Under the pieces are notes generated by a model. It was not told the DNA's origin and ran no database searches. It saw only the letters and a program-made list of their open reading frames with translations. A DNA stretch of 64,000 bases, from assembly GCA_963575645.1 (NCBI GenBank), contig OY754464.1, positions 77,474,948-77,538,947 of the forward strand, given 5' to 3'. The first letter of the stretch is position 1. Each line of letters starts with the position of its first letter. Shown one piece after another: positions 10,717 through 22,114 of the stretch. Position numbers and translations under genes: made by a program. The stretch comes from Xanthostigma xanthostigma. Taxonomy: Eukaryota > Arthropoda > Insecta > Raphidioptera > Raphidiidae.

Positions 10717-12612
10717 CGTGTGTTCCAAAATATAACCCAATATCTATACTGGCCAGTGTTAATGACGTTATGAATCGACGCCATACTGTTGACGTATTTT
10801 TATTTCCCTCGTCTACCAAAAGTAGTAGACGGAGAGCTGTCTATGAAGAAAATGGATGACTCGGTGCAAACCTGAAAATTTGCAGAATAATAGGAGATAG
10901 TACAAGTAAGTAGGGAAAAAATTGCCAGAAGGCTAGGCGGAAGATAAAGAGCCGCCAGGAGGCGCTAATGATGCGAAAAATCAGTGCACTTCTGGCAATT
11001 TCTATACTTATTCTGTAATTCAAAACTAGATTATATATTATATAGTTATAAGGGCATACTGAAAATTCAAACATGATTTATAATAATTACATTCGACAAA
11101 TATTCAAAATTATTAATGACATTTTGATAGAAATAAAATTAATCGTCATATATTTTCATTAATAAAATTACGTTGTTATAACAACGTAATTTTATTAATT
11201 TATTTAATTTTATTTCTATCAAAATGTCATTAATAATTTTGAATATTTGTTGAATGTAATTATTATATCATGTTTGAATTTTCAGTATGCCCTTATAACT
11301 ATATAATGTATAATATATATAATATACTAGCGGCCCTGTACGTGCTTCGCTACGTATAAAGTGAAATAATAAAACAATTTAATTGGAACATCTATCTATC
11401 TATCTATCTATTTTATTAATTGCTAGCTATTTTAAAATATACATGGGCGTATATGTGTGTATGTCGAGCACTCCGGCTGCGCCGTCGTGCTCGAAAGAAA
11501 ATAGCGTAAAGTATTCGTGGATAACTGGTCTTTAAAACACTTGCTCTATTTCGATCACTCCGGCTGCGCCGTCGTGCTCGAAAAAGAATAGCGTAAAGTA
11601 TTCGTGGATAACTGGTCTTTAAAACACTTGCTCTATTTCGAGGGTTCACTCCGGCTGCGCCGTCGTGCTCGAAAAAAAAAGCATTTGTTTTAAACGCACT
11701 AATAATTAAAAAGCAAAAATAATTTCACTGTATTATCTTCACTACAATATGAATTTATTTTATACTTCAGTCTAAGTAACACGTGGCCGGCGATGCTAAT
11801 ACCAAAAATTGAAAAATCGAGAACAATTAAATTTCACTGTATTTTGTTTATTACAAAATAAATTTAGGTTATACCTTAACCTCAGCAACACGTGGTGGTT
11901 ATGCTATTGAATTGTAGCTTATATGAAACGTTGCGCCATCTATTGAATATTCACTCAACCCAGTCAACAGGTATCGCCATCTGTTAGAATCCTTTGGAGC
12001 TAACAGATAATTATGACTGTCAAGGAATAGACAAATAATTTGCAATAAAATAATATTGCGACTATAAATTGAAATGTAAGCTATCCTATCTTTCAAGTTG
12101 GGTCGAATTGCACACGGTGTGCAAATCAAATTTAAAATCGGTTCAGTAGTTTAGGAGTTCATCGCGGACAAACAACGTGACACGTAATTTTTATATACAA
12201 AGATAATCTAGTTTTGAATTACAGAATAAGTATAGAAATTTCCAGAAGTGCACTGATTTTTCGCAGCATTAGCGCCTTCTGGCGGCTCTTTATCTTCCGC
12301 CTAGCCTTCTGGCAATTTTTTCCCTACTTACTTGTACTATCTCCTATTATTCTGCAAATTTTCAGCTCTGCACCGAGTCACCCATTTTCTCCGTAGCCAG
12401 CTCTTAGTGTATAAATTGTTTACTTTGTTGAGCAGATATTATTGCAAATAATAAAATAAAAAATTTCACAAAGTCTGATGCACACACGCCCGGTTAAATA
12501 TTTATGCTACGCTACACCTATCTCACCAGTACAATTATTATGGCGTCGAATTCATGACGTCATTAGCACTGGCCAGTATACTGGGTTATATTCATAGGTT
12601 ATATTTTGGAAC
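10717..12612. mobile_element. palindromic element with interrupted right arm
   Basis: The outer inverted ends (GTTCCAAAATATAACCCA at left and its complement near 12590-12610) and CTGGCCAGTGTTAATGACGT-like subterminal arms bound the element. The inner left arm 10832-11165 pairs with 11175-11309 and then continues at 12206-12404. The right arm is therefore split by an insertion at about 11310-12205. It lies between NHA exons 7 and 8. The terminal module is shared with 9025-9100. Confidence 0.75.
11328..12205 (+). mobile_element. ACTAGCGG-type dispersed repeat inserted in a foldback arm
   Basis: The left edge is ACTAGCGGCCCTGTACGTGC and the right edge is TTTTTATATACAAAGAT. ACTAG-type edges recur at 21513, 30014 (reverse), 35579, 42935 (reverse) and 57411. 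It contains 2.5 tandem copies (about 90 bases) of a segment with CGAGCACTCCGGCTGCGCCG at 11466-11680, which folds into a hairpin, and a TCTA microsatellite at 11391-11411. Autonomous parent unknown; the edges resemble those of non-LTR/SINE-like tails but this is not established. Confidence 0.55.
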
Positions 12613-12661
12613 ATACCCATAAATAATCAGTCATCAAGTTACTGAATGATAATATATTTAC

Positions 12662-12763
12662 CTGCACAGTTGCTTTTGGTATCCAAGAAACTGCTATAAA
12701 AAATATTTCCTTTTTATTAAAGTTACTACCGATTGTGACTAAACCCGAGACTATTAATCGCAG
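12662..12763 (-). CDS. NHA: NHA antiporter exon 7
   Basis: The exon has phase 0 at both ends, with acceptor TTTTTTCTAG and donor GTGCAG|GTAAAT. It encodes LRLIVSGLVTIGSNF and IFFIAVSWIPKATVQ. The WIPKATVQ segment corresponds to the WLPKATVQA signature of NHA2-type exchangers. Confidence 0.92.
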
Positions 12764-12855
12764 CTAGAAAAAATAAATTGGTGTATTTGAACACAAAACG
12801 TTGCTTTTCAAAAATACAGATTAAAAATAACAATACTTCAGTTGGGTTCACTTAC

Positions 12856-12999
12856 AAATAAAGCTGAAAGCAAACAGATAGAGCCCCATAAAACTGTACC
12901 GCCTTTAAGTACACTCAAATTTATTTCAAGGCCAATTAATCCGAATGAAATTGGTTCAAAAAATCTCCATAGTAAATCGAACTTCTGTTTGACAGGGTT
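12856..12999 (-). CDS. NHA: NHA antiporter exon 6
   Basis: The exon has phase 0 at both ends, with acceptor TTTATTTTCAG and donor TTATTT|GTAAGT. It encodes FEPISFGLIGLEINLSVLKG, the family segment that reads like FQPLLFGLIGAEVSI in vertebrate NHA2, and a membrane helix. Confidence 0.92.
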
Positions 13000-13189
13000 C
13001 TGAAAATAAAATTAGTTTGGGCTAGTACCAATTAACATATTCAATTTTTAATAACAAATTGATATTTCTACCATTTAGATTAAAACTTCCGGGGGCTTAA
13101 TGTAGAGGAGTCGGGGAAGTCCCTTGGGTTTAATGCGAAAACTTGGTAAAAGACTCAATTAGATTTTCAATTTGTTATTAGAAAATAAC

Positions 13190-14470
13190 TAGTGTCCGAC
13201 CAAAATTTCGGTTTCGGCCAAAAAACTGGTTTCGGCTACCCATCCGGCCGAAACCGAAACTACATTCGGGAGGTTTCGCGCTGAAATGCGGTGCAGCTGC
13301 GAGCGACGAAATGTCTTTTTATGCCTGCGCGCTCCGGGTTTTTTTTTTTTTTTAGTTTGAAAAAAAACTTTTTTTATTTTGATACCTATTATTTGCATTA
13401 AAAATATTAAATTATTTAGTTGTTGTATTTGGTAGGTAGGTAGGTACTTATTAATTTTAATTTTATTGTAGTGTTCGTTAACAAGAGTACCATACAAAAT
13501 GACCAAAGTTATGAAGAAATAATTTTGTTCTTAAGATGAAGGAGTGTTTTCTTTTTTTTTATTGTGTGTACCTACTATTAGGTAAATGCTTTTTATTAAA
13601 AAAAATTTGCTTTGGAGCTTTTATTTTATTTCATAATATTTAAAAAAGTATATTTATTTGTGTTTTTGAAATAAGGGGGAAATAATATGATATGATAAGT
13701 TAATGATTAGTTAAAATATCATAGGCTGAATGATTAATATGTGATTAATTTAAAAATTTAAAAAAAAAATTGGTTGTCTGTAAAGTCGGTTTACGGACGA
13801 TAGTTTTACGTGATAACGTATTCCGTAATACACAACCTAAATTTATATAATAATTATAATAATTCGAATCTATGATATTGCATCTTTCGCTTCAAATTTA
13901 GGTTAATTTTATTTATTAAAATTACTCACCACCTATAATATAATTGTTTTTTTAACTTTCTTTCTTTCGTATTTATTTTAAGTCTCAAAGATTAACTGTC
14001 ATAATATTTTGAAAACAATTGTTTCATTGTTTATATAAAATTCCAAAACCTACTTACAATATTTAAGTATTTTCATACGTCAAAAAATTGATTTTTATAA
14101 TGATAAAATTTGTATGAAAACGATTTTTTCGAGAGATGAGACCTAGCTAAAACGATTTTTTGCCCCCCAAAATCCCTTTTCAGTAAATTTCATCCAAATC
14201 GTTAGGGCCGTTTTCGAGAAAAGCACGCACAGGATCAGGCGGAACGTTAGGAACGTTACACTTTTTCGTGCATGCAGCCGGTGTTTCATCAATTTATAAG
14301 ATTGGTGATTCATCAATTTATAAGACGTTATCACGTCAATAATAATAAAGCCTGATTATAATAATGTTTACTTTATTTTACCCACGAAAAAAAAGTTTCG
14401 GTTTCGGCTGAAACAGAGACTGAGGCCGAAATTCGGTTTCGGCCGTAAAACTAGTTTCGGTCGGACACTA
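13190..14470. mobile_element. hAT-type element (TAGTGTCCGACC ends) with nested GATAACG element
   Basis: The ends TAGTGTCCGACC and GGTCGGACACTA are complements. The 8-base flank AAAATAAC is identical on both sides (13182-13189, 14471-14478). The terminal regions repeat GGTTTCGGCC-like motifs. A complete GATAACG-family copy is nested at 13770-14339. The element lies in the NHA intron, with its target duplication 24 bases from the splice donor of exon 5. Confidence 0.88.
13770..14339 (-). mobile_element. GATAACG-family element, copy 3
   Basis: It runs from TTGGTTGTCTGTAAAGTCGG to GACGTTATCACGTCAA, a full-length match to copy 1 in reverse orientation. The left flank is an A run. It is nested in the hAT element 13190-14470, so it is younger than that insertion. 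Confidence 0.85.
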
Positions 14471-14504
14471 AAAATAACGGATTGAACTTTGTTAAATTTC
14501 TCAC

Positions 14505-14669
14505 ATAAGTTGAATTGTATCCTTGTTTTCTCCATCCCTGGCACGCAACGAAAGCTGCAGTGATACAACCTAAAGCACCGGCTCCACCATAGCCTATCGC
14601 TTCACTTCCTATCGATGCCATCACGCTTCCAACACCAACCAGAAGTGTTCGCAGGGTTACCACATATTT
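14505..14669 (-). CDS. NHA: NHA antiporter exon 5
   Basis: The exon has phase 0 at both ends. It is entered after TTTTTCGTAG and ends ACTTAT|GTGAGA. It encodes KYVVTLRTLLVGVGSVMAS and EAIGYGGAGALGCITAAFVA, matching the glycine-rich helix pair and the GW motif (CQGWRKQGY) of SLC9B proteins. The reading frame that continues past the donor is not used, because the next exon resumes the family sequence at NPVKQKFDLLW. Confidence 0.9.
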
Positions 14670-14774
14670 CTACGAAAAACTTAATAAAATTAAACTTGCA
14701 TACTTAGATACGTAAACGGTTTTAATGGCACTATGGCCAAACATTTCTGTTTTAATTTTACATAGAATATTTAC

Positions 14775-14881
14775 ATCATCTTGATCCGGTAGATATCTGC
14801 TCATTACTCCCCAGGTAATTCCGAAACCCAATCCCATTGCAATTCCAATAGGTCCTTGTAAAATCTGTTCAGTTAGATTTC
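14775..14881 (-). CDS. NHA: NHA antiporter exon 4
   Basis: The exon completes a Gly codon after ATTGTTTTAG and ends GATGAT|GTAAAT at phase 0. It encodes NLTEQILQGPIGIAMGLGFG and ITWGVMSRYLPDQDD. The intron to exon 5 is only 105 bases. A longer donor choice (TAC|GTATCT) would add residues not seen in the family and was rejected. Confidence 0.88.
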
Positions 14882-15069
14882 CTAAAACAATAAAAGGGGA
14901 ATTATTTCGCTTGTTTTATATTCATTAAAAAAAAACATTAATTTATCTGTAATAATTTGAATTAGGTTGCAAAAAAATCACTATATATATTATGTTTTTT
15001 GTTGTTGTAATTCTGCAATATTCAAAAAAGATCGGAAAAACTGGTGGAGGTAAAACTACCTGTCATAAA

Positions 15070-15616
15070 TAGTGATGTGCCGGATCGTTAAAAATGTATA
15101 TCCGCGGATACAGATCTGAATACGGATTTTTGGATCTTAACTTTCTTAGAGTACGCGGCGGTAAATATTGCACATCGACATTTGGAAAGAGTTTATCTGT
15201 TATAGGAAAAAGTTATTGACTTCTTTAAGAGTTAACTCTCATAACAGATTGTCTCTTTCCATAGATCGATGTGCAATTGTAGTGGATACATCAGTAACCT
15301 GATTAACCACAAACACTAGGTACACAATATCTCATTATAAAGATAGTTGATTTAGTACCTTTGAGTTATGTACTATTAGTATGGTATTCACTACGATAAA
15401 TGTTTGCAATATAAAGGTGCCAAATACGATTTAAAAAAATAAAAAATAATCTGAATGGAATTTAACAGGTTTTCATTATTACCTGATCACCTATATATAT
15501 AAAATTTTATCTATGAATTGAAAATTAATAAGGTAAAAGATCCGCCAAAAACTAACGGATACGGATCTTTCTTCTCCCTTGGATATCCGCGGATACGGAT
15601 ATTCGGCACATCACTA
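15070..15616. mobile_element. hAT-type MITE (TAGTGATGTGCCGG), copy 2
   Basis: The left end is TAGTGATGTGCCGG and the right end CGGCACATCACTA. The 8-base duplication GTCATAAA is identical on both sides (15062-15069, 15617-15624). It lies in the NHA intron between exons 3 and 4. Confidence 0.93.
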
Positions 15617-15862
15617 GTCATAAATAGTTGATTAGCAAAAAATGTATCTTCAAAAGTAGTGAAATATTTTTTACGGTGTCACTTCTTTAAATAATTTCTT
15701 TAATTACTATTTACTTTTTCAAAATCAATCACTTTTCACCTGTCGAAATGAAAAGTGCCCGAATAATTTGGCGGAGATTGACGCATGCGCACAAGAAATG
15801 TACAACTATGAAAAGGTTTATAGTGAATGGGTACTTAAGATAAATTTTTTAGAAATAATTAC

Positions 15863-16373
15863 CTGTTGAAAACAAAATTCCAATATTAATACCGAACAAA
15901 GCGATCGCTACAATATCATCAATAGTAGAAGCTGCTATAACCAACGTATGTATGCCCTTATCAACACCGTACCCCAAAGCTTGGAGTTGAAACAAACATG
16001 GTATAACTACACTTGGTGACACTGCGCACATCAATAGACCCATCAGAATTCCCCAAAGCCACGGAGTACCCATTATGACATGTGTGAAAACAGCCATAGC
16101 AATTACTTCGACAGCAGTTGGGACCACAGCTAGATTCAAAATCATGCACCTCATTTTATTCAATGCTTCCGGATTTAACCCCAATCCGGCCGGTAACATG
16201 ATATTTACTAATGCAAGTTGTCTAAGTATCGCTGCGAATTTTATATAGGCGCCCGTTAGTTCAATAAATCCAACACTGCGTAGTATTACACCCATTACGA
16301 GCATCCCTAGCAGTGGGGGTATTTTTAGTAAACCCACAAGACTTCCTGCTATTTTTGCTGTTATAAAAAGAAC
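15863..16373 (-). CDS. NHA: NHA antiporter exon 3: transport core
   Basis: This is the largest exon (170 codons plus one base), entered after CTTGTTCCAG and leaving TTCAACAG|GTAATT. It encodes five to six membrane helices of a CPA2-family Na+/H+ antiporter. Landmarks are LLKIPPLLGMLVMGVILR (first core helix), LPAGLGLNPEAL, SPSVVIPCLFQLQALGYG (unwound helix) and ASTIDDIVAIALF. The Asp-Asp pair in the last is the ion-binding DD motif of electrogenic NHA exchangers. In insects NHA proteins exchange Na+ or K+ for H+ in epithelial membranes. Confidence 0.95.
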
Positions 16374-16532
16374 CTGGAACAAGAAGGATTGAAAGCTTTT
16401 GTTCTAGGAATAAATGAGGTTACTAAATTATTTTTGTAGTGCTGAAAATTTTAATAATATTTAAAGTACACAACATACAACTTATTAAGGGCAACATATG
16501 ACTCATGAATCAAAATAAAAATGTATATAAAC

Positions 16533-17069
16533 TAGTGATGTGCCGGATCGTTAAAAATGCATATCCGCGGATACGGATCTGAATACGGATATTTGGTTTC
16601 AAGATCCGCGGATACGGATACAGATCTTAACTTTCTTAGAGTACGCAACGGTAAATATTGCATATCGACCTTTGGAAAGAGATTATCTGTTATGGGAAAA
16701 AGTTATTGACCTCTTTAAGAGTTAACTCTTAACAGATTGTCTCTTTCCAAAGATCGATGTGCAATATCTCATTATAAAAATAGTTTTTTAGTACCTTTGA
16801 GTTATGTACTATTGGTACTATTGGTATAGTACATACTACGATAAATGTTTGCAATATAAAGGTGCCAAATACGATTTTAAAAAGTAAAAAATAATCTGAA
16901 TGGAATTTAACAGTTTTTCATTATTACCTAATCACCTATATATATATAAAATTTCATCTATGAATTGAAAATTAATAAGGTAAAAGATCCGCCAAAAACT
17001 AACGGATACGGATCTTTCTTCTCCCTCGGATATCCGCGGATACGGATACGGATATCCGGCACATCACTA
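16533..17069. mobile_element. hAT-type MITE (TAGTGATGTGCCGG), copy 3
   Basis: The ends are complementary. The flanking duplication ATATAAAC is identical at 16525-16532 and 17070-17077. It lies in the NHA intron between exons 2 and 3, about 160 bases upstream of exon 3 on the coding strand. Confidence 0.93.
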
Positions 17070-17094
17070 ATATAAACTGTATACGCTGTCTGGC

Positions 17095-17545
17095 TGAACG
17101 TGAGGCTGGAAATACTGCTGGCTACGAGGCTGGAAATGACGTCACTGCGAGCTCACAAGATAGATTTTAAAATTAGATCAGGGGATATTTTTTTTGCTAG
17201 GTCCTCTGCTTGTTCTGAGCAAGAACCAATCAGGAAACAGTATCTTGACATGTGGGCGACATGAACAAACTCCCACAAACAAACACTGTGTGTGTTCTGT
17301 TCAGAGACAATAAACGTCCACTTTTGTTAGCGTTCTATCACTGTGCGCGCACCGAACGTATATCTACTAAGCAAACTTGAGTACACGCATCATGTGAAGC
17401 GAATACATAAAATCCATCACGAAAACCAACGCTTGAAAACTTGGTAGTTAAATCCAGCAAGGAATCTAGCGGCAAAACCAGCCTCGTGTGCAGCGACCTA
17501 TAGAAATGACAAGCATCTAATTCTACCCGGAAGCAGCTAACCATA
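17095..17545. mobile_element. GGCCGCTG repeat family, copy 3
   Basis: It matches copy 1 in the same orientation (GAGGCTGGAAATACTGCTGG, AAGATAGATTTTAAAATTAG, GAGCAAGAACCAATCAGG, CAAACTCCCACAAAC). The ends are degraded (GCAGCGACCTAT at right). Confidence 0.6.
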
Positions 17546-17623
17546 CCAATAATTATTTTGGCTGCCTGACTTTCACTATGGCATCAATACTTCCTGTGTA
17601 CAGTGTACTTTACAAAATTATTA

Positions 17624-17949
17624 AAGTGAAACTTTTATTCTATCGCCCCGAATTTTTCTGGCCGTCTGTTGCATGTCGCATTACAGGCGGCCGCGGAGTA
17701 GGGGTAAAGTGAAAGGCGTTCGGAGTAGGCGCTCGGTAGAGCAGCCAAGGCCAATATGGCGGCGCCCATGGTTAGCATCAGCTGACCGTGTAGTATGTAT
17801 AACACATAGTCAGTCTGTCATGCGGGCAAGTGCTGTACAGTGTTTACATGTTTTTATTCGTGTATTCATGTGAATATTGTTGTTTATAATTAATCGTGAT
17901 GGATAAGTGTCTACAATCCAACGCCTACAATCCAATAAAAGTTTCACTT
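17624..17949. repeat. possible small element with AAGTGAAACTTTTATT inverted ends
   Basis: AAGTGAAACTTTTATT at the left and AATAAAAGTTTCACTT at the right are reverse complements. No target duplication is obvious. The interior is relatively GC-rich compared with its surroundings. It ends 77 bases from NHA exon 2. Confidence 0.45.
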
Positions 17950-18026
17950 GCGTCGTGGTTTCTTAAAACCACACAACTGTTTTTTAAATAGAAGTTTTTA
18001 AATAGGTTATAACAAAAATTGATTAC

Positions 18027-18233
18027 CGCTAAACAGAACATCTGACTTTTTACTCCGACTTCTTCTCCAAATAAAGCATATCCAATAGCCCAGCAGGCCA
18101 ATGCTAATAATATCAACACTATTTTTTGAGCGACTGCCACCCATAATGAATGATTAAAAAAACTCTCTTTAGTGTCTGTTTCAATCATTGTTTCCTGTGA
18201 CTTCGCTGCACTTATTGCAGCTACATTTACCAT
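18027..18233 (-). CDS. NHA: NHA antiporter exon 2
   Basis: The exon has phase 0 at both ends, with acceptor AAATTTATAG and donor TTAGCG|GTAATC. It encodes a soluble N-terminal stretch rich in Ser/Thr/Glu, then VAVAQKIVLILLALACWAIG, the first membrane helix, and GEEVGVKSQMFCLA. An internal ATG at its first codon could act as an alternative start. Confidence 0.85.
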
Positions 18234-18299
18234 CTATAAATTTAAAGGCTTATGCTAGTCATTGACAGTTTAATTAAGGTGAATAATTAACACTCAGTG

Positions 18300-19600
18300 G
18301 TTTATGAAAATGTAATAAGCTGTAGGACCTAACAAACTCCATCTCCCACATAATATTTACGATGTTTTCAAAACTAACAATGTTTGTCTTTGATATATTT
18401 TTTACATAATAAACTGTTATGAATATAATCAATCAAAAAAAATATATATTTTTGTCATTTGAAGTTGCGTAACTTGAGCGGTGCGCACTAGTGTCATTTT
18501 TTTTTTAGTTACTGAGTTTGACATTTTTTAGTATAGTGTCACATTTACAGGTACTAAAACAGTGTAAATCAAAACTGGTTTAATTGAACAGTGAAAGAAA
18601 AATAACAAATAAAATTTCAGTGACAATGTGTTGTATGACGTTGAATATAAAAAAAATCCTAATTTAATTTTTTTCAGATTTCCTGTAAAAAATTGAAAAG
18701 TAGATCTAAAAAAATTGAACTTTAAATTAGCCTACTCCCGCGTATTATGTCAAAATTTTTGCCTGGAGTCAGTTATGATTTATTTTAGTAAATGTAGGCA
18801 TATTTGGTGAGTGTAATTATCTATAATATATCTATATAATCTATCTAAAAATTTAGTTGAATGCATGGGATATTCCATAAATAACATATTAAAATTTCCT
18901 ATTTTTATCTAGAAAGTGCTCTAACAATCGAATAACCACTGGAAGAAAATTTGGATACTTGTTAAAATACGTTAAGAGCAATAAATTTATATAAAAAAAA
19001 AAAATAAATAATTCTGACGTTGCATTCAATAATTTAAAAACGAAACCTTTTTTGAATATACCTAATGAGAAAGCGTTAAGATTCGAAAAACAAAAAATCC
19101 CGCTAAATTTACACTCAGATTAATCAGTAATACCACATTCACAAACACAAATGGGAACTTACGATTTTGGAGTTTTTATAACCTTCATTTTTTATAAACT
19201 TTTAATTAAATGAACACCAAATTGTTCATATTGCTTATAATTTTTTAATGGACAACATAATTACAACTTGTGAATTATAATGTAGGTACACATTTTAAAG
19301 CATAGACATTGAGTAATAAATGGCAATAGCATAGATAGCGTAAAGTTTGACAAGTCAAGTGTGTTCTGATAAAAGATATGATATCGCTGTTTACTAATTT
19401 CAGGTACCCTCAAACAAAAATGCAATTGTTTGCCTTACATTAACCTCATAAGTAGTCATTAATCATCTTTAACAAATTGCATAATTTATTGTAAAAAAGT
19501 CGTAACTATTAAATAAAATTCGTTTAGGTACATAGCTCTCGTGAACCGGGCATCCAACTAAAAGACAATTGAAAATACAGGAGGAGACCAAAATCAAATT
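18300..19600. other. NHA first intron, no recognised feature
   Basis: AT-rich sequence on both strands with no family-level protein match and no clear repeat boundary. Confidence 0.5.
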
Positions 19601-19662
19601 TCATTATTTTCAGGCCTTTTATTTATTAATTATTAATATTTTTTAAATGTGAAATAACTAAC

Positions 19663-19683
19663 CTCATAATTTGTACTATCCAT
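19663..19683 (-). CDS. NHA: NHA antiporter exon 1 (start codon)
   Basis: ATGGATAGTACAAATTATGAG followed by donor GTTAGT gives MDSTNYE in phase with exon 2. The context CAAAATGG fits a translation start. The whole gene would encode 482 residues from eight exons. The start is less certain than the core, since exon 2 also begins with ATG. Confidence 0.6.
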
Positions 19684-20890
19684 TTTGATGGCTAATAATT
19701 GATTAGTATCTTTAAGTTGGCATTTAAATAGCTGGCTACCTAAACTTCGCTAAAAGTTAAACCAAATTTAGAAAATATTTTAAAAATCATTTCATTCAGC
19801 ATTTTATCAAAATAATTTACTACCTATCCATAATTTTGAGAAATATGCGCTTTTTATAAGACGCGATATCAGCAGTAGCCTAGTCGAGAAGTGAGATATC
19901 TGCGAAAAATAGATCCCTAAAAATTTGAGCAATAGCTTATTCGATTTGGAAAAATATTCCAAAAAAGGCGTGTTTATTATTTTTTGCGCCGACAAAAATT
20001 GCGTTATTGTTATTAACAAAAAACGAAACAGAAAAAATGGCAATAGGTCATATGCATAAGATTCCAAATTGGTTTAAATTTTTATTTCGAAATATATTTT
20101 AGTTCTTGATTATAACGTAATGGTTATTTTATTAATCTAATCACTGAAAAAAATACAACTAATAAAAAAGAAATGTGGAAAATAAGCGCTATTTTCGAAT
20201 TCTCAAAACGCATCGTGACGTCAGAGTATATTATATCAACAACAGTTTCCATGACAACAATATCGTCTCACAGTAAGATTATGTCAGTATTTAGAGAAAA
20301 CAACAAATAAACTTCATTTAGAACATTGACAATTTGACATCAAGGTTGACATGCATCGTATATCATGACGTCATATAAGCCCGCGAACATGGCCGATTGT
20401 TTAAACTGTCTATTTTTGAAAGTGAAATTTAATATTTTTTTTCTTATGATAATATTACATTTTTAAATGATTATCAATTTTTTTCCGTATTATGGTTGAC
20501 TAAATAATCTATTAAAAATATAAAAAAAATGCATGCATATGACCTATTACTCAAAAATTATATCAGTGAGAGGGGAAATTGAAAAAAAAATTCTTAAAGA
20601 GAAAAAAACCACCCGGGCTTTATCTCTATTATTTATAGTTTTAATTTAACGTTGAAAATAGGGTTCCGCGCGGCCGTTACAGCTCGAGCGCAACGCCCTG
20701 TTTATAGAGTACAACACATAAAATAATTTTTTATAGTATTAAATAACAATTTAAAAATGTCAATAAATTATGGTATTATCTTAACACTTGCAAGAATAAA
20801 GTACAGATGAAAAAAAAATTTTAAATTTATTTTTTAAAAGTGAGGCTATGGTTGACTATTTTTTTCGAAAAACCGTTTCCATTGAAAACA
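19684..20890. other. intergenic, upstream of NHA
   Basis: AT-rich, no coding sequence recognised. It may hold the NHA promoter and 5' leader. A GC-rich patch (GGGTTCCGCGCGGCCG) lies near 20661. Confidence 0.4.
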
Positions 20891-20895
20891 AAAAA

Positions 20896-21086
20896 TTGGT
20901 TGTCCGTAAAGTCGGTTTACGGACGATAGTTTTACGTGATAACGTATTCCGCTCGAATATCATATTTAATAATACATAACCTAAATTTTAGTAGCTGTCA
21001 GGCGGAACGTGACACATTTCGGAACGTGACACTTTTTCGTGCATGCAGCCGGTGTTTCATCAATTTATAAGACGTTATCACGTCAA
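20896..21086 (-). mobile_element. GATAACG-family element, copy 4 (internally deleted)
   Basis: Both ends are intact (TTGGTTGTCCGTAAAGTCGG and GACGTTATCACGTCAA) but only 191 bases remain. The flanks are A runs. The internal join falls just after the right-end AACCTAAATTT segment. Confidence 0.85.
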
Positions 21087-21512
21087 AAAAATATTTAATT
21101 AATTGGCCTATAAATTTTTTGCTTCACGGAGCTCTTTTTACGCATATACTTACTTAACAAGAGCACGTTATAAAAGTTTTAAAAAATTATTTATTTTGTT
21201 TATTATAATTTTTTAAAGTTAACAAAAACTTGAAAAAAAGCGCATTTCTATGAGGAGCGACTTGTGATTATTTAAGAAATAAAAACTTCGGCTACTAATA
21301 GAATTTATACCTTCCTTGAAGCACACAAAACTCATGCATTTATGCATCGTTTTTAAAGGTCGCACTCAAAAAATTACAACAGCTCTTTAAACGCATTACC
21401 ATATCAATTTCGCAGTGCAGTTATTCGTATGCTTTGACCTTTACGTCTGTTGAAGATGAATATGCTCGGTTAGTTTCACGTGAAATTAATTTACATGCGA
21501 CTTTATATTAAC

Positions 21513-22114
21513 ACTAGCGGTCCCGTCCGGCTTCACCCGGGTGTAAAAGAACGAATGGGGAAGGAAGGAACATGAGTACACACATTCATATTAGTTTACC
21601 GAGATGAATGTTGTGTCCAAATTTCATGATGATCGGAGTTACCGTTCAAAATTTTTTGTCGATAAAAAGCAGTATTTATACTTTTTTTAACTAATAATTT
21701 TTTTTAAATTAATTAAATAAAATTAAAATAAATTTTAATGTAGAAAATAAAAAAAAATAAAATAAAAATACATTTGCCCAACGTAGGGCTCGAACCCACG
21801 ACCCTGGTATTGACAGTCTTGTGCTCTACCGATTGATCCACCTGAGGTTGTGTTCTCACAACGCTAATATGAGTATACTTAGTTAGTGCATTTCACCTGA
21901 ATAGAAGCTTATTTTTTAGATACATTTGGAACATTTTTCATTAATGTTCCGCTCCTAATGGTCGTAGCCTGATTTTATATAGCCTATAGCCTTCCTCGAT
22001 AAATGAGCTATCCAACAAAATTTTTTTTTTTCAATTTGAACCAGTAGTTCCTGAGATTAGGGCGTTCAAACAAACAAACAAACAAACTCTTCAGCTTTAT
22101 ATATTAGTATAGAT
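21513..22114 (+). mobile_element. ACTAGCGG dispersed repeat with an inserted tRNA-derived segment
   Basis: The left edge ACTAGCGGTCCCGTCCGGCT and the right edge TCAGCTTTATATATTAGTAT match the copy at 57411-57735. Compared with that copy, about 250 bases are inserted (21665-21920) and include a tRNA-like sequence. A shorter reverse copy is at 29922-30014. Confidence 0.7.
21777..21852 (-). pseudogene. tRNA-like sequence, probably a SINE head derived from tRNA-Lys
   Basis: Read on the minus strand, GGTCGTGGGTTCGAGCCCTA and GATCAATCGGTAGAGCA match the T arm and D arm (internal promoter boxes B and A) of a Lys(CTT)-type tRNA. The anticodon stem is broken and the loop reads GTC where Lys has CTT. 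The acceptor end is followed by AT-rich tail rather than a terminator run. It is best read as the head of a tRNA-derived SINE, not a working tRNA gene. Confidence 0.65.

Noticed and set aside
14700..14775. Longer version of NHA exon 4 ending at a TAC|GTATCT donor
   Set aside because: It would insert about 20 residues between YLPDQDD and KYVVTLRTLL, where related exchangers are continuous; the GATGAT|GTAAAT donor fits better.
21777..21852. Functional tRNA gene
   Set aside because: The anticodon stem does not pair, body and anticodon disagree (Lys body, GTC in the loop), and it sits inside a dispersed repeat.
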